DNA of 64,000 nucleotides from Listeria cossartiae subsp. cayugensis (GCF_014229095.1 NZ_JAARZC010000001.1:744001-808000); one strand, 5' to 3'. Counted from the stretch's first letter, positions 18,657 through 29,100 are shown. The notes: generated from the letters alone by a model not told the origin. Translations and numbers: made by a program.

Positions 18657-19865
18657 ATGCCGATGTTTAAACGAATTTTAAAATCTTATGATTATGCCTT
18701 TATTGCGTTATTTGTCGTGCTATGTTTATTTGGTTTAATTATGATTTATAGTGCTAGCTGGTCTTTAGCAATTGGTAAAGGTTTACCAGCAGATTATTTT
18801 TATGCACGTCAAGTAAAGAACTTTATAATTAGTTTTATTTTCTTTATTCTTTTCGCTCTTTTACCTTTTAAAATTTATCAAAATAATAAAGTATTAATGT
18901 TGATCGTATTTGGTTCGATTGGTGTGTTATTACTTATTTTCTTAGTTGGTAAAACGGTAAATAATGCCAATAGTTGGCTTGTTTTAGGGCCTCGTTCACT
19001 GCAACCAGGAGAATTTGCTAAATTAGCAGTCATCATTTATATGTCGGCCATTTATGCGAAGAAACAAAGTTATATAGATGATTTTAACCGTGGTGTCTTG
19101 CCGCCAATATTCTTTTTGGCCTTTGTATGTTTCTTAATTGCGATCCAACCGGATACAGGGACGGCATTTATTATTTTCTTAGTTGGTTGTTGTATTATTA
19201 TTGCTTCCGGAATGCGACTCCGAACGATTATGAAATTGATTGGGATAGGGCTAGGCATTATTGTCGGTCTCAGCCTCATTTTGTTTGCATTACCTGATAA
19301 TATTAGAAATGAAATTGTGTCTCCAACAAAAGTAGCGCGGATTACGACGTTTATGAATCCGTTTGAATACGCTGATAAAGAAGGGCATCAATTGATTAAT
19401 TCGTTTTATGCGATTGGTTCTGGTGGCGTTTCTGGACAAGGCCTCGGGGAAAGCGTGCAAAAACTGGGTTATTTACCTGAAGCGCATACCGATTTCATCA
19501 TCGCTGTAGTGGCAGAAGAATTAGGCGTGTTCGGTGTGATGTTTATTATTTTAGCGCTGTTCTTCATTATCTTTAAAACAATCACGACCGGGCTCAGGGC
19601 GAAGGATCCATTTGCCTCCTTAATGTGTTACGGTATTGCCAGTTTGATTGCGATTCAAGCGTTTATTAATTTAGGTGGTGCGAGTGGACTTATTCCGCTG
19701 ACTGGGGTAACGCTTCCGTTTATTAGTTATGGTGGTTCGTCCTTAATGGTACTATCAATGATGCTTGGTATTGTAGCAAATATATCGATGTTTACTAAAT
19801 ATCAACGCGTCTATAAATCAGATGGCTCCAAACAAGAGCAACCTAAGCGACAAAGAAGACGATAA
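18657..19865 (+). CDS. ftsW: SEDS-family peptidoglycan glycosyltransferase FtsW
   Basis: 402-residue integral membrane protein with about ten helices that polymerises lipid II with a partner PBP. SEDS signatures: MIYSAS near the N-terminus, WLVLGPRSLQPGEFAKLA in the middle, and the loop HTDFIIAVVAEELG. The C-terminus is basic. FtsW rather than RodA is inferred from its neighbours (ylaN, pycA), the arrangement in Bacillus. A second ATG at 18663 fits GGAAG spacing slightly better. Confidence 0.9.
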   Translation: MPMFKRILKSYDYAFIALFVVLCLFGLIMIYSASWSLAIGKGLPADYFYARQVKNFIISFIFFILFALLPFKIYQNNKVLMLIVFGSIGVLLLIFLVGKTVNNANSWLVLGPRSLQPGEFAKLAVIIYMSAIYAKKQSYIDDFNRGVLPPIFFLAFVCFLIAIQPDTGTAFIIFLVGCCIIIASGMRLRTIMKLIGIGLGIIVGLSLILFALPDNIRNEIVSPTKVARITTFMNPFEYADKEGHQLINSFYAIGSGGVSGQGLGESVQKLGYLPEAHTDFIIAVVAEELGVFGVMFIILALFFIIFKTITTGLRAKDPFASLMCYGIASLIAIQAFINLGGASGLIPLTGVTLPFISYGGSSLMVLSMMLGIVANISMFTKYQRVYKSDGSKQEQPKRQRRR

Positions 19866-19872
19866 ATTACGA

Positions 19873-19908
19873 AAGAAAAAGCTAGTTAAGTGGCTTTTTC
19901 TTTTTTTG
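19873..19908 (+). terminator. Terminator of ftsW
   Basis: AAGAAAAAGC (19873-19882) pairs with GCTTTTTCTT (19893-19902), then T-run. Confidence 0.85.
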
Positions 19909-19988
19909 TTTAGCCGCATGTTTTTGGCGTGTTACCGCCAGTTTATTCGTGTTTTCGATATTGTTTTAAATATTTAGAAAGAAAATAA

Positions 19989-20018
19989 TTTACATCTGAT
20001 GGCATTTAATACTATAAT
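19989..20018 (+). promoter_or_regulatory. Candidate promoter of pycA
   Basis: TTTACA, 18-base spacer, TATAAT (20013-20018), 125 bases before the pycA start. Confidence 0.5.
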
Positions 20019-20142
20019 TGAATTTATATACCGTTTTACAGCCTAAAAAAAGGGGATTGCTTTTAAAGTCTACATAATCGTTTCATCCGTTTAGGCAACG
20101 TATCAAGTATAGAACAGATCAGTGTTGGTTAGGAGGAAAAAA

Positions 20143-23100
20143 ATGAATCGAATTAAAAAAGTATTAGTTGCAAACCGCGGCGAGATTGCTATCCGTGTTA
20201 TGCGTGCATGTACTGAACTCAAAATCAAAACAGTGGCTATTTATTCACAAGAAGATACTGGAAGTTTTCACCGGTATAAATCAGATGAAGCTTATCTGGT
20301 TGGAGCAGGGAAAAAGCCTATTGATGCGTATCTAGATATCGAAAACATAATAGAGATTGCTAAAGAATCTGGTGCAGACGCGATTCATCCGGGATATGGT
20401 TTCTTGTCCGAAAACATTGAATTTGCTCGTCGTTGTGAGCAAGAAGGCATTATTTTCGTTGGTCCTAAATCAAAACACCTAGATATGTTTGGTGACAAAA
20501 TCAAAGCAAAAGAACAAGCTCTATTAGCTGATATTCCAGTAATTCCAGGAAGCAATGGTCCGGTTGCTGGCATTAAAGAAGTAGAAGAGTTCGGCGAGAA
20601 AAACGGTTACCCATTAATGATTAAAGCTTCTCTTGGAGGCGGCGGTCGTGGTATGCGTGTCGTTGAATCAAAAGAACACGTTAAAGAAAGCTTTGAACGT
20701 GCATCCTCAGAAGCAAAAGCTGCATTCGGAAACGATGAAGTATACGTAGAAAAATGCGTGATGAATCCGAAACATATCGAAGTACAAATTCTTGGTGATA
20801 CGCATGGTAACATCGTTCATTTATTCGAACGTGATTGTTCCATTCAACGTCGTCATCAAAAAGTAGTAGAAGTAGCTCCGTGTAATGCGATTACTTCTGA
20901 ACTACGTAACCGTATTTGCGATGCTGCAGTAAAACTAATGAAAAACGTTGATTACATTAATGCTGGAACAGTAGAATTTTTAGTTGAAGGTGATGATTTT
21001 TACTTTATCGAAGTAAATCCTCGTGTCCAAGTAGAGCATACAATTACGGAAATGATTACAGGGATTGATATTGTTCAGTCACAATTATTTATTGCTGATG
21101 GCTATGCGCTTCATGATCAACTAGTTGCTATTCCTAAGCAAGAAGATATCCATATTCACGGTTCTGCTATTCAAAGCCGTATTACAACTGAAGATCCGCT
21201 TAATAACTTTATGCCAGATACTGGTCGAGTAGATACGTATCGTTCAACAGGTGGATTTGGTGTTCGTTTGGATGCTGGTAATGGTTTCCAAGGAACAGTC
21301 GTTACACCGTTTTATGATTCCTTACTTGTAAAATTATGTACTTGGGGAATGACCTTTGAGCAAGCAACGCGCAAAATGCGTCGTAACCTAATTGAATTCC
21401 GTATCCGTGGCGTTAAAACGAATATTCCTTTCTTATTGAATGTTGTTCGTCATCCGGATTTTGCAAGCGGTAATTATAATACAAGCTTTATCGATACAAC
21501 GCCAGAACTATTCAAATTCCCACATATCCGTGACCGTGGTACGAAGACGTTACGTTATATCGGGAATGTGACAGTCAATGGTTTCCCAGGAATCAAGCAT
21601 CGTGACAAACCTGTTTATGCAGAGCCACGTTTGCCGAAAATTCCATATGGTTCGCAAATCGCTCCGGGCACAAAACAAATTTTGGATGCGAAAGGTCCAG
21701 AAGGCGTTGTTGACTGGGTGAAAAAACAAGAAGAAGTACTCTTAACAGATACAACACTTCGGGATGCGCATCAATCGTTACTTGCGACACGTGTTCGCTC
21801 GAAAGATATTTTCCAAGTGGCAGATTCGATGGCACATTTATTACCAAATATGTTCTCCTTTGAGATGTGGGGCGGCGCGACTTTTGACGTGGCTTATCGT
21901 TTCTTAAATGAAGATCCTTGGGTGCGCCTAGAAACGCTTCGTAAACAAATTCCAAACGTTATGTTCCAAATGTTACTTCGCGGCGCTAATGCAGTCGGAT
22001 ATAAAAACTATCCTGACAACGTTATCCGCGAATTCGTTAAGCAATCAGCACAATCCGGTGTCGATGTATTCCGCGTGTTTGACAGCTTAAACTGGATCAA
22101 AGGCATGGAAGTGTCCATTGATGCTGTTCGTGAAGCAGGCAAGGTCGTAGAGGCTGCTATCTGCTATACAGGAGATATTGATGACGACTCAAGAACAAAA
22201 TACACCATTGATTACTATAAAGACATGGCGAAAGAGCTCGTTGCTCAAGGTACGCATATACTAGGAATCAAAGATATGGCTGGTCTTTTAAAACCACAAG
22301 CGGCATACCGTTTGATTGGCGAATTAAAAGATACTGTAGATGTGCCAATTCACCTTCATACACATGACACAAGCGGTAATGGTATTTATACTTACGCTGC
22401 AGCAGTCAGTGCCGGCGTTGACATTGTGGACGTAGCATCAAGTGCGATGAGTGGCGCAACAAGCCAACCAAGTATGACTGGTCTTTATTACGGATTAGTT
22501 AACGGTAATCGTCAAACGAATTTAGATGCGCAAAATTCCCAAATCATCAATCATTACTGGGAAGATGTTCGTCACTATTATAAAGACTTTGACAATGCAC
22601 TTAACTCTCCACAAACCGAAGTATACATTCATGAAATGCCAGGCGGTCAATATACGAACCTTCAACAACAAGCAATTGCGGTTGGACTTGGTGATCGTTG
22701 GGACGAAGTGAAAGAAATGTATACTGTTGTAAACAAAATGTTTGGTGATATCGTAAAAGTAACACCTTCTTCCAAAGTTGTTGGCGACCTTGCACTATTT
22801 ATGGTTCAAAATGAATTATCCGAAGAAGATGTATATGAAAAAGGCGATACCATCGATTTCCCAGATTCCGTTATTGAATTCTTTATGGGGGAAATTGGTC
22901 AACCATACGGCGGCTTCCCAGAAAAACTTCAAAAACTAGTACTCAAAGGACGTACACCACTTACAGATCGTCCAGGCGCTTTAATGGAGCCAGTTGATTT
23001 TGCTGAGGTCAAAGCAGAGTTAAAAGAAAAAATGGGTTATGAACCAACAGAAAAAGATGTCATTTCCTATATTTTATATCCAAAAGTGTTCCTAGATTAT

Positions 23101-23583
23101 CAAGATATGATTAACAAATATGGTGATGTAACAGTCCTTGATACACCGACATTTTATAAAGGTATGCGCTTAGGTGAAACCATTGAAGTAGAACTTGAAA
23201 AAGGAAAAATTCTTTTAATCAAGCTAAATTCAATCGGCGAACCAATTGCGGATGGCACGCGCGTTATCTATTTTGAATTAAATGGACAACCTCGTGAAAT
23301 TAACATCCAAGATATGAACGTTCAATCTACCGTTATTGCACGCCGTAAGATCGACACAACGAACCCTGAACACGTTGGAGCAACAATGACAGGTTCAGTC
23401 ATTCAAGTAGTCGTGAAAAAAGGCGACTCTGTGAAAAAAGGTGATCCACTACTAATCACAGAAGCAATGAAAATGGAAACAACGATTCAAGCGCCGTTCG
23501 ATGGTGAAGTCAGCAGCATTTACGTGTCTGATGGCGATACAATCGAATCAGGTGATTTATTAATTGAAGTAAACAGAATTTAA
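20143..23583 (+). CDS. pycA: Pyruvate carboxylase
   Basis: 1146-residue biotin enzyme that converts pyruvate to oxaloacetate; in Listeria it is the main anaplerotic enzyme, since the TCA cycle is incomplete. Order: biotin carboxylase with ATP-grasp (about 1-455; KASLGGGGRGMR), carboxyltransferase (about 530-800; TTLRDAHQSLLATR, metal HLHTHD), allosteric/tetramerisation domain, and biotinyl domain with EAMKMETT near the end. ATG at 20143 follows TAGGAGG. Confidence 0.98.
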   Translation: MNRIKKVLVANRGEIAIRVMRACTELKIKTVAIYSQEDTGSFHRYKSDEAYLVGAGKKPIDAYLDIENIIEIAKESGADAIHPGYGFLSENIEFARRCEQEGIIFVGPKSKHLDMFGDKIKAKEQALLADIPVIPGSNGPVAGIKEVEEFGEKNGYPLMIKASLGGGGRGMRVVESKEHVKESFERASSEAKAAFGNDEVYVEKCVMNPKHIEVQILGDTHGNIVHLFERDCSIQRRHQKVVEVAPCNAITSELRNRICDAAVKLMKNVDYINAGTVEFLVEGDDFYFIEVNPRVQVEHTITEMITGIDIVQSQLFIADGYALHDQLVAIPKQEDIHIHGSAIQSRITTEDPLNNFMPDTGRVDTYRSTGGFGVRLDAGNGFQGTVVTPFYDSLLVKLCTWGMTFEQATRKMRRNLIEFRIRGVKTNIPFLLNVVRHPDFASGNYNTSFIDTTPELFKFPHIRDRGTKTLRYIGNVTVNGFPGIKHRDKPVYAEPRLPKIPYGSQIAPGTKQILDAKGPEGVVDWVKKQEEVLLTDTTLRDAHQSLLATRVRSKDIFQVADSMAHLLPNMFSFEMWGGATFDVAYRFLNEDPWVRLETLRKQIPNVMFQMLLRGANAVGYKNYPDNVIREFVKQSAQSGVDVFRVFDSLNWIKGMEVSIDAVREAGKVVEAAICYTGDIDDDSRTKYTIDYYKDMAKELVAQGTHILGIKDMAGLLKPQAAYRLIGELKDTVDVPIHLHTHDTSGNGIYTYAAAVSAGVDIVDVASSAMSGATSQPSMTGLYYGLVNGNRQTNLDAQNSQIINHYWEDVRHYYKDFDNALNSPQTEVYIHEMPGGQYTNLQQQAIAVGLGDRWDEVKEMYTVVNKMFGDIVKVTPSSKVVGDLALFMVQNELSEEDVYEKGDTIDFPDSVIEFFMGEIGQPYGGFPEKLQKLVLKGRTPLTDRPGALMEPVDFAEVKAELKEKMGYEPTEKDVISYILYPKVFLDYQDMINKYGDVTVLDTPTFYKGMRLGETIEVELEKGKILLIKLNSIGEPIADGTRVIYFELNGQPREINIQDMNVQSTVIARRKIDTTNPEHVGATMTGSVIQVVVKKGDSVKKGDPLLITEAMKMETTIQAPFDGEVSSIYVSDGDTIESGDLLIEVNRI

Positions 23584-23599
23584 AAAAACATAACTAATT

Positions 23600-23716
23600 A
23601 ACGGGTGGGAATATGACGCTAATTTAAAGTAGCAAACTTTAAAAATCGAAAGTTTAAGCGTAGCAAAATGACGTTTCTTTTCGAATTACTTAGCGCTATA
23701 TTTACACCCGTTTTTT
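23600..23716 (+). ncRNA. Structured intergenic element: large-loop terminator or cis-regulatory RNA
   Basis: AACGGGTG (23600-23607) pairs with CACCCGTT (23705-23712), closing a loop of about 97 bases followed by T-run. Inside is a hairpin TTTAAAGT/ACTTTAAA (23623-23630, 23636-23643) and ACGCT/AGCGT arms (23616-23620, 23657-23661). A closed multibranch structure ending in a terminator, just before the lipoprotein gene, resembles a riboswitch or sRNA, but I recognise no class. Confidence 0.4.
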
Positions 23717-23738
23717 CTAAAAAAAGGAGAACTTACAT

Positions 23739-24632
23739 ATGAAATGGTTTAAAGGAATTGCCGTAGTTTTATTACTTGCTATCTTAACTGCTTGCGGGAA
23801 TACTGAAACAAAGGCACCAGAAGAGAAAACAGAGAAAATCGAAGTAAAAGATGCAACTGGAGCTACAATCACATTAGAAGAAGCACCAACAAAAATCGTT
23901 TCATTAATGCCGAGTAATACAGAAATTTTATTTGCACTAGGTTTAGGTGATAAAGTTAAAGGTGTTACTGCTTACGATGATTATCCAAAAGAAGCACAAA
24001 AAGTAGAAAAAGTAACTTCTACAGGCGTTGATACAGAAAAAATCATTGCGATTAAACCGGACTTAGTTCTTGGTCACGAATCCATGCTTGCAACAGAAAA
24101 AGACGCATATCAATTATTAAAAGATGCTGGAATCAACGTATTCATCGTTCCAGATGCAACAGATTTAAAAGCTGCAGAAAAATCAATTGCAACAGTTGGT
24201 GAGTTGACTGGGAAAGAAAAAGAAGCGAAAGAAGTAACAGCATCAATGGAAGAGCAAAAAGCTATCATTGAAAAGAAAGCAAAAGAACTAAAAACATCAC
24301 CGAAAGTTTGGATTGAAATTAGTCCTGATTTATACACAGCAGGTAAAGGCACCTTTATGAATGAAATGTTAGAACTTGCGGGTGGTACAAATATCGTTAC
24401 AGAAACAGGATTTATTCCTTACAATGAAGAAAAAGTAGTAGAGCTAAAACCAGATATTATTTTATCTGTATATCCTGACGCAAAAGCAACTATTCAAAAA
24501 CGTGCGGCATGGAAAGATATCCCAGCTGTTAAAAACGATAAAATCTACGAAATGGATGCGAATAAATTAAGCCGTCCAGGACCAAGATTGCTTGAAGGAG
24601 CAGCCGATATTCAAGCCGTTCTTGGAAACTAA
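23739..24632 (+). CDS. ABC transporter substrate-binding lipoprotein, BtuF/FhuD type
   Basis: 297 residues. Lipoprotein signal peptide with lipobox LTAC (Cys about 19), then a Peripla_BP_2 type III fold: MPSNTEILFALGLGDKVKGV and a C-terminal RPGPRLLEGAADI. Such proteins bind vitamin B12, heme or siderophores; the ligand cannot be fixed here. No permease or ATPase is adjacent, so it must use a transporter encoded elsewhere. The ATG follows AAAGGAGA. Confidence 0.88.
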   Translation: MKWFKGIAVVLLLAILTACGNTETKAPEEKTEKIEVKDATGATITLEEAPTKIVSLMPSNTEILFALGLGDKVKGVTAYDDYPKEAQKVEKVTSTGVDTEKIIAIKPDLVLGHESMLATEKDAYQLLKDAGINVFIVPDATDLKAAEKSIATVGELTGKEKEAKEVTASMEEQKAIIEKKAKELKTSPKVWIEISPDLYTAGKGTFMNEMLELAGGTNIVTETGFIPYNEEKVVELKPDIILSVYPDAKATIQKRAAWKDIPAVKNDKIYEMDANKLSRPGPRLLEGAADIQAVLGN

Positions 24633-24913
24633 TTCCTCAAAAATTGTAGATGAAGCTTTACAAAAAATGACTTTTAAGGTAATTTAACATAGGGTGGATT
24701 TTTTACTAAATGGTATTAGTAAAGCAATTTACCAAATAAGCAGAGCTATTTACACTTAGAAGATCATGCATAAACAGCAAGAATACGGCAACTTAGACGA
24801 CAAATAATACAAACAAGGTGTTCGTGGTTTTAAGTGGAGGAGTTGCCTATAAAAGAATAGTGAGCTGAATCTGGTTTTTAAAACCATATTATTTTTCGGG
24901 AAGAAGTGTTTTT

Positions 24914-25717
24914 GTGAAACAGGTTATGGAAGTTATTAAAGAGCAAATTAAAAATTTACCAATGATATTTCGCATTGCGCGCTATGAAGATAAGGCTACG
25001 TATCAAAGCCATTATTTAGGACTAGCATGGCAGATTTTAAATCCATTAATTCAAATTGCTATTTACTACTTTGTATTTGGATTTGGGATGAATGCAAAAT
25101 CTGGCTCAGATGCAAGTTATATTGAATGGATGCTAGCCGGGATTATCCCTTGGTTCTTTATTAGTGCTGTTATTTTACAAGGTGCGAATAGTATTTATAA
25201 TAAAATAGGCATGGTTTCAAAAATGAATTTCCCAATGAGTATTTTACCTAACATCACGATTGTTTCTAATTTAACAAGCTACTTTACGATGATGGTAATT
25301 TTACTCGGTTTGCTTGCGATTAATGGGACTCCGGTTACTATTTATTGGGGCCAATACTTGTATTATTTTGTAGCGATGATTGCATTTCTATTTAGCGTTA
25401 CCTTGTTTAACGCAACAATCAGCGTTTTAGTAAGAGACTATTACATTATGTTGCAGTCTGTTATGCGCGTGCTTTTCTACGTAACAGGTATTGTTTGGAA
25501 TTTAGAAACGATGTTACCACAGTGGCTAGTAGATTTACTTAAATTAAACCCAATTTACTATGTTGTTAATGGTTTTAGAGAAACATTCTTAATGAACAGA
25601 GGCTTCTGGGAATCTCCATCATACACGATGTATTTCTGGTTAATCACACTGACATTACTATTTGTTGGTGCGACACTACACATGAAATTCCGCGAACGTT
25701 TCGTGGATTATTTATAG
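24914..25717 (+). CDS. tagG: Teichoic acid export ABC transporter permease TagG
   Basis: 267 residues with six predicted helices, ABC-2 type (TYQSHYLGLAWQILNPLIQI near the N-terminus). With TagH it exports lipid-linked WTA. GTG start at 24914 with GGGAAGAAG upstream. Followed 12 bases later by tagH. The 281 bases before it show no clear gene. Confidence 0.93.
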   Translation: MKQVMEVIKEQIKNLPMIFRIARYEDKATYQSHYLGLAWQILNPLIQIAIYYFVFGFGMNAKSGSDASYIEWMLAGIIPWFFISAVILQGANSIYNKIGMVSKMNFPMSILPNITIVSNLTSYFTMMVILLGLLAINGTPVTIYWGQYLYYFVAMIAFLFSVTLFNATISVLVRDYYIMLQSVMRVLFYVTGIVWNLETMLPQWLVDLLKLNPIYYVVNGFRETFLMNRGFWESPSYTMYFWLITLTLLFVGATLHMKFRERFVDYL

Positions 25718-25729
25718 GAGGTTAGACAG

Positions 25730-26746
25730 ATGGGTAAAAATATCAAAGTATCATTTAAACATGTGTCGAAGGAATATGACCTCTATCAAAATAAATCCGA
25801 TAAGATTAAGGGCTTGTTTATGCCAAAAAGTCAAAAAATGCAATCCTTTTGGGCTTTACGAGACGTATCTTTTGATATTCATGATGGTGAAACAGTAGGA
25901 CTTATTGGGATCAATGGTTCAGGTAAGTCAACGATATCGAGTATTATGTCAGGCGTTATTCCTCCCACACAAGGGGAAGTCATTATTAATGGGGAAACTT
26001 CTTTAATCGCCATTGCAGTAGGTCTAAAAGGGCCGCTTACAGGATATGAAAATATTCGCTTAAAATTACTTATGCATGGCATGAAAAGTTCTCAAATTAA
26101 CAAATTGATGCCAAGTATTATCGAATTTGCGGATATTGGTGATTTTATTAATCAACCAATTAAAAACTATTCAAGCGGGATGCGTTCTCGTTTAGGTTTC
26201 GCGATTTCGGTACACACAAATCCAGACATTTTAGTCATCGATGAGGCATTATCTGTAGGTGACCAGACTTTTTATGAAAAATGTGTAGCTAAAATTAATG
26301 AATTTAAAGCTCGCGGGAAAACCATTGTCTTTGTCAGTCACTCGCTTGGCCAAGTAAAAAGCTTGTGTGACCGAATTATTTGGATGCACCACGGTGAAAT
26401 AAGAGAAATGGGCACAGCACAAGAAGTTGCCCAAAAATACGACGAGTTTGTCAAATGGTTTAATAAACAACCAAATGATTACAAGAAAAAATATCAAAAA
26501 GAACATAAAGAATATCAAAAAGCGCCACAGAAAAAGGTTTATCCAAATCCAAATGCCAATAAATACCGGCTAACGATGTTTGATAAAATATTTTTAACGG
26601 TACTAATTGCGTTGACTGTGCTGTTTGGGACGTTGGTAGCAACAGGGAAATCCTTTAAAGGCTTAATCAGCGAAGGATCCACGAACCAAATCGAACAAGT
26701 AGCTCATGTAGCTCATGTGGCCCATAAAGATTTAAAACTGAAGTAA
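25730..26746 (+). CDS. tagH: Teichoic acid export ATP-binding protein TagH
   Basis: 338 residues: ABC ATPase (about 1-240) with Walker [10 protein letters not shown], signature [10 protein letters not shown] and Walker B ILVIDEAL, then a basic linker, one membrane helix (about 285-305) and a short extracellular end. This end is much shorter than in Bacillus TagH and contains the repeat VAH-VAH-VAH from three 9-base tandem units (26700-26726). Terminator follows. Confidence 0.93.
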   Translation: MGKNIKVSFKHVSKEYDLYQNKSDKIKGLFMPKSQKMQSFWALRDVSFDIHDGETVGLIGINGSGKSTISSIMSGVIPPTQGEVIINGETSLIAIAVGLKGPLTGYENIRLKLLMHGMKSSQINKLMPSIIEFADIGDFINQPIKNYSSGMRSRLGFAISVHTNPDILVIDEALSVGDQTFYEKCVAKINEFKARGKTIVFVSHSLGQVKSLCDRIIWMHHGEIREMGTAQEVAQKYDEFVKWFNKQPNDYKKKYQKEHKEYQKAPQKKVYPNPNANKYRLTMFDKIFLTVLIALTVLFGTLVATGKSFKGLISEGSTNQIEQVAHVAHVAHKDLKLK

Positions 26747-26747
26747 T

Positions 26748-26787
26748 AAAAAACTTTCAAAGGCTTGCTAGCTTTTGAAAGTTTTTT
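26748..26787 (+). terminator. Terminator of tagGH
   Basis: AAAAACTTTCAAAG pairs with CTTTTGAAAGTTTTT around a short loop, followed by T-run. Confidence 0.9.
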
Positions 26788-26971
26788 TATGCAGAATTTC
26801 AAGAAGTAAAGCATTTTTGCGTAAAATGATGTAGAAAATTTGTCTAAATAATTAACAAATGCCTGATTAAAACCTTTTTCCTTTGTTTTGTAATGAATCT
26901 GTAACTTACGATGGCATAAAGTTTGGTAAAATATAGGACAGTAAAGCAATTTAAGGAGTGGTTGGAGAAAA

Positions 26972-29053
26972 ATGATAAATAAAAAGTGGATGAAAATTGT
27001 AATGATACCAATGTTAGTTGTCCCAATGTACGGTTTGACAACGGCTGGCGGACAATTACAAGATTCATTAACTGGAAAAAATTCCTTCGTAAAAGACGCT
27101 GAAGCTGCTACGACAGCATCACAACAAGCGTTCATCGACAAAATAGCCCCTGCTGCACAGGCATCTCAAGAACAATATCATCTTTTGTCTAGTATAACTT
27201 TAGCTCAAGCAATTTTAGAATCTGGTTGGGGGAAAAGTGGACTTGCTACAAAAGGTTATAATTTATTTGGTATCAAAGGGAAATACAACGGACAATCCGT
27301 TATCATGACAACTTCTGAATATGTAAACGGCGAGTGGATTAGAATTGACGCTGAGTTCCGTAAATATCCTAGTTGGAATGAATCTGTAACAGACCATACA
27401 CTTTTATTAGTGAATGGAACTTCTTGGAACAAAAACTTATATAAAAAAGTAGTCGATGCAACGGACTATAAAGTAGCTGCAATGGAACTTCAAAAAGCAG
27501 GATATGCAACCTCTCCAACTTATGGTGCTAGTTTAATTCAAGTAATTGAAAATTATGATCTAGCCAAATATGATGTTTTATACGATAAAATTCTTACTCA
27601 AAAATCCACTTCTGGAAAAGCGACTGTTACAAGTCCAACCGGAAATGGCGTTTGGACATTACCGTATAAAGTGAAAGGCGTGCAGTCTGTAAGCCCAGCT
27701 AGCACATATGCTAATAAGGATATCGATTTAGTATCTGTTGCTACAACTAAAAGAGGTACGTACTATCAATTTAAATACAATGGTAAAGTAATTGGTTGGG
27801 TTGATGCAAAAGCACTAACTATTTACGATAGCGTTAATTACGATAAAGTAAACGTTGGCCGTGCTAAAATCACATCGCCTGTAAGCAATGGTATTTGGTC
27901 TAAACCATACAATGCTTACGGAAGAGAATTTGTTACAAATGCGACAACGTATGCACAACAAGAAATTAAACTTTTACGTGAAGCACAAACTGCCAAAGGA
28001 ACCTATTACCAATTTAGCATTAACAATAAAACAATTGGTTGGATTGATAAGAGAGCACTTACTATCTATCCATATGATTCGATTGTTTCAAGTAAAAATG
28101 TAAATCTTGACGGACAAATTACTAATCCAGTAGGAAATGGTATTTGGACAAAAGCATATAAATTGGAAGGGACAACTTCTGTAGCGCAAGCAACTAAATA
28201 TGCAAATAAAGATGTAAAAATCAGCCAACAAGTAGAAACACAACATGGCACATATTACAACATCAGTATTGATGGAACAGCAATTGGTTGGTTAGATAAG
28301 AACGCGATTACGCTGTATGACCAAGCTGAGTATAATAAAGCAGTTTCATTAGATGCAGCAGTAAGAAATGTGAGCGGTAATGCTGTATGGACAGAACCTT
28401 ATCGCACAGCTGGCACAAAATTAATCGGACCAGCCGGAACTTACTTGAATAAAGAAGTGGAAATTGTACGCGAAGCAAAAACGCCAAAAGGTACGTACTA
28501 CCAATTTAAATCTGGTGGCAAAGTAATCGGTTGGTTAGATCAAAAAGCTTTCGAAGTATATGACAATGTAATTTACAATAAAGCAGTTAATTTAGATGCT
28601 GTCGTTGAAAATGTTACTGGTAATGCAGTTTGGACGACTCCTTATAAGAGTAAGGGTGTTAAACTTGTAACTTCAGCAGCGACGTACGAAGGCGAAACAG
28701 CTAAAATAACACGTGAAGCGCAAACAAGTAGAGGAACATACTATGAGTTTAGTGTGAATGGTAAAGTGATTGGCTGGTTAGATAAAAAAGCTTTTGACGT
28801 TTATGATTCAGTTGAATATAACAAGGCTATTAATATGACTGGACTACTAAGCAATGCGCCAGGTAATGGTATTTGGACAGAGCCGTATAGAGTTATTGGT
28901 ACAAAAAACATTGGACAGGCAACTGCTTATGCGAATAAGACTGTACAGTTAGTGCGTGAAGCTAAAACTCCTCGTTCTACTTACTATCAAGTGAGTTTAA
29001 ACGGAAAAGTGATTGGCTGGATTGATAAACGTGCTTTTACTAATGTTAAATAA
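26972..29053 (+). CDS. aut: GW-module autolysin Aut, glucosaminidase
   Basis: 693 residues: signal peptide ending near DAEAA (about 45), GH73 N-acetylglucosaminidase domain (about 50-205; catalytic Glu in ILESGWGKSG), then six GW modules of about 80 residues each, with repeated xGNGxWTxPY and GWxDxxA signatures, which bind lipoteichoic acid at the surface. In L. monocytogenes Aut is linked to invasion and its size varies between serotypes; I recall fewer GW modules in EGD-e. The ATG follows AAGGAGTGG. Confidence 0.93.
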   Translation: MINKKWMKIVMIPMLVVPMYGLTTAGGQLQDSLTGKNSFVKDAEAATTASQQAFIDKIAPAAQASQEQYHLLSSITLAQAILESGWGKSGLATKGYNLFGIKGKYNGQSVIMTTSEYVNGEWIRIDAEFRKYPSWNESVTDHTLLLVNGTSWNKNLYKKVVDATDYKVAAMELQKAGYATSPTYGASLIQVIENYDLAKYDVLYDKILTQKSTSGKATVTSPTGNGVWTLPYKVKGVQSVSPASTYANKDIDLVSVATTKRGTYYQFKYNGKVIGWVDAKALTIYDSVNYDKVNVGRAKITSPVSNGIWSKPYNAYGREFVTNATTYAQQEIKLLREAQTAKGTYYQFSINNKTIGWIDKRALTIYPYDSIVSSKNVNLDGQITNPVGNGIWTKAYKLEGTTSVAQATKYANKDVKISQQVETQHGTYYNISIDGTAIGWLDKNAITLYDQAEYNKAVSLDAAVRNVSGNAVWTEPYRTAGTKLIGPAGTYLNKEVEIVREAKTPKGTYYQFKSGGKVIGWLDQKAFEVYDNVIYNKAVNLDAVVENVTGNAVWTTPYKSKGVKLVTSAATYEGETAKITREAQTSRGTYYEFSVNGKVIGWLDKKAFDVYDSVEYNKAINMTGLLSNAPGNGIWTEPYRVIGTKNIGQATAYANKTVQLVREAKTPRSTYYQVSLNGKVIGWIDKRAFTNVK

Positions 29054-29060
29054 TTAAATA

Positions 29061-29091
29061 AAACCGTCTCCAGTTATGGAGGCGGTTTTTT
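29061..29091 (+). terminator. Terminator of aut
   Basis: AAACCGTCTCC (29061-29071) pairs with GGAGGCGGTTT (29078-29088) with one G-U pair, then T-run. Confidence 0.9.
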
Positions 29092-29100
29092 GATAGAAAA

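Noticed and set aside
23600-23716. Cobalamin riboswitch before the BtuF-like lipoprotein
   Set aside because: Too short and no recognisable B12-box; kept only as an unclassified structure.
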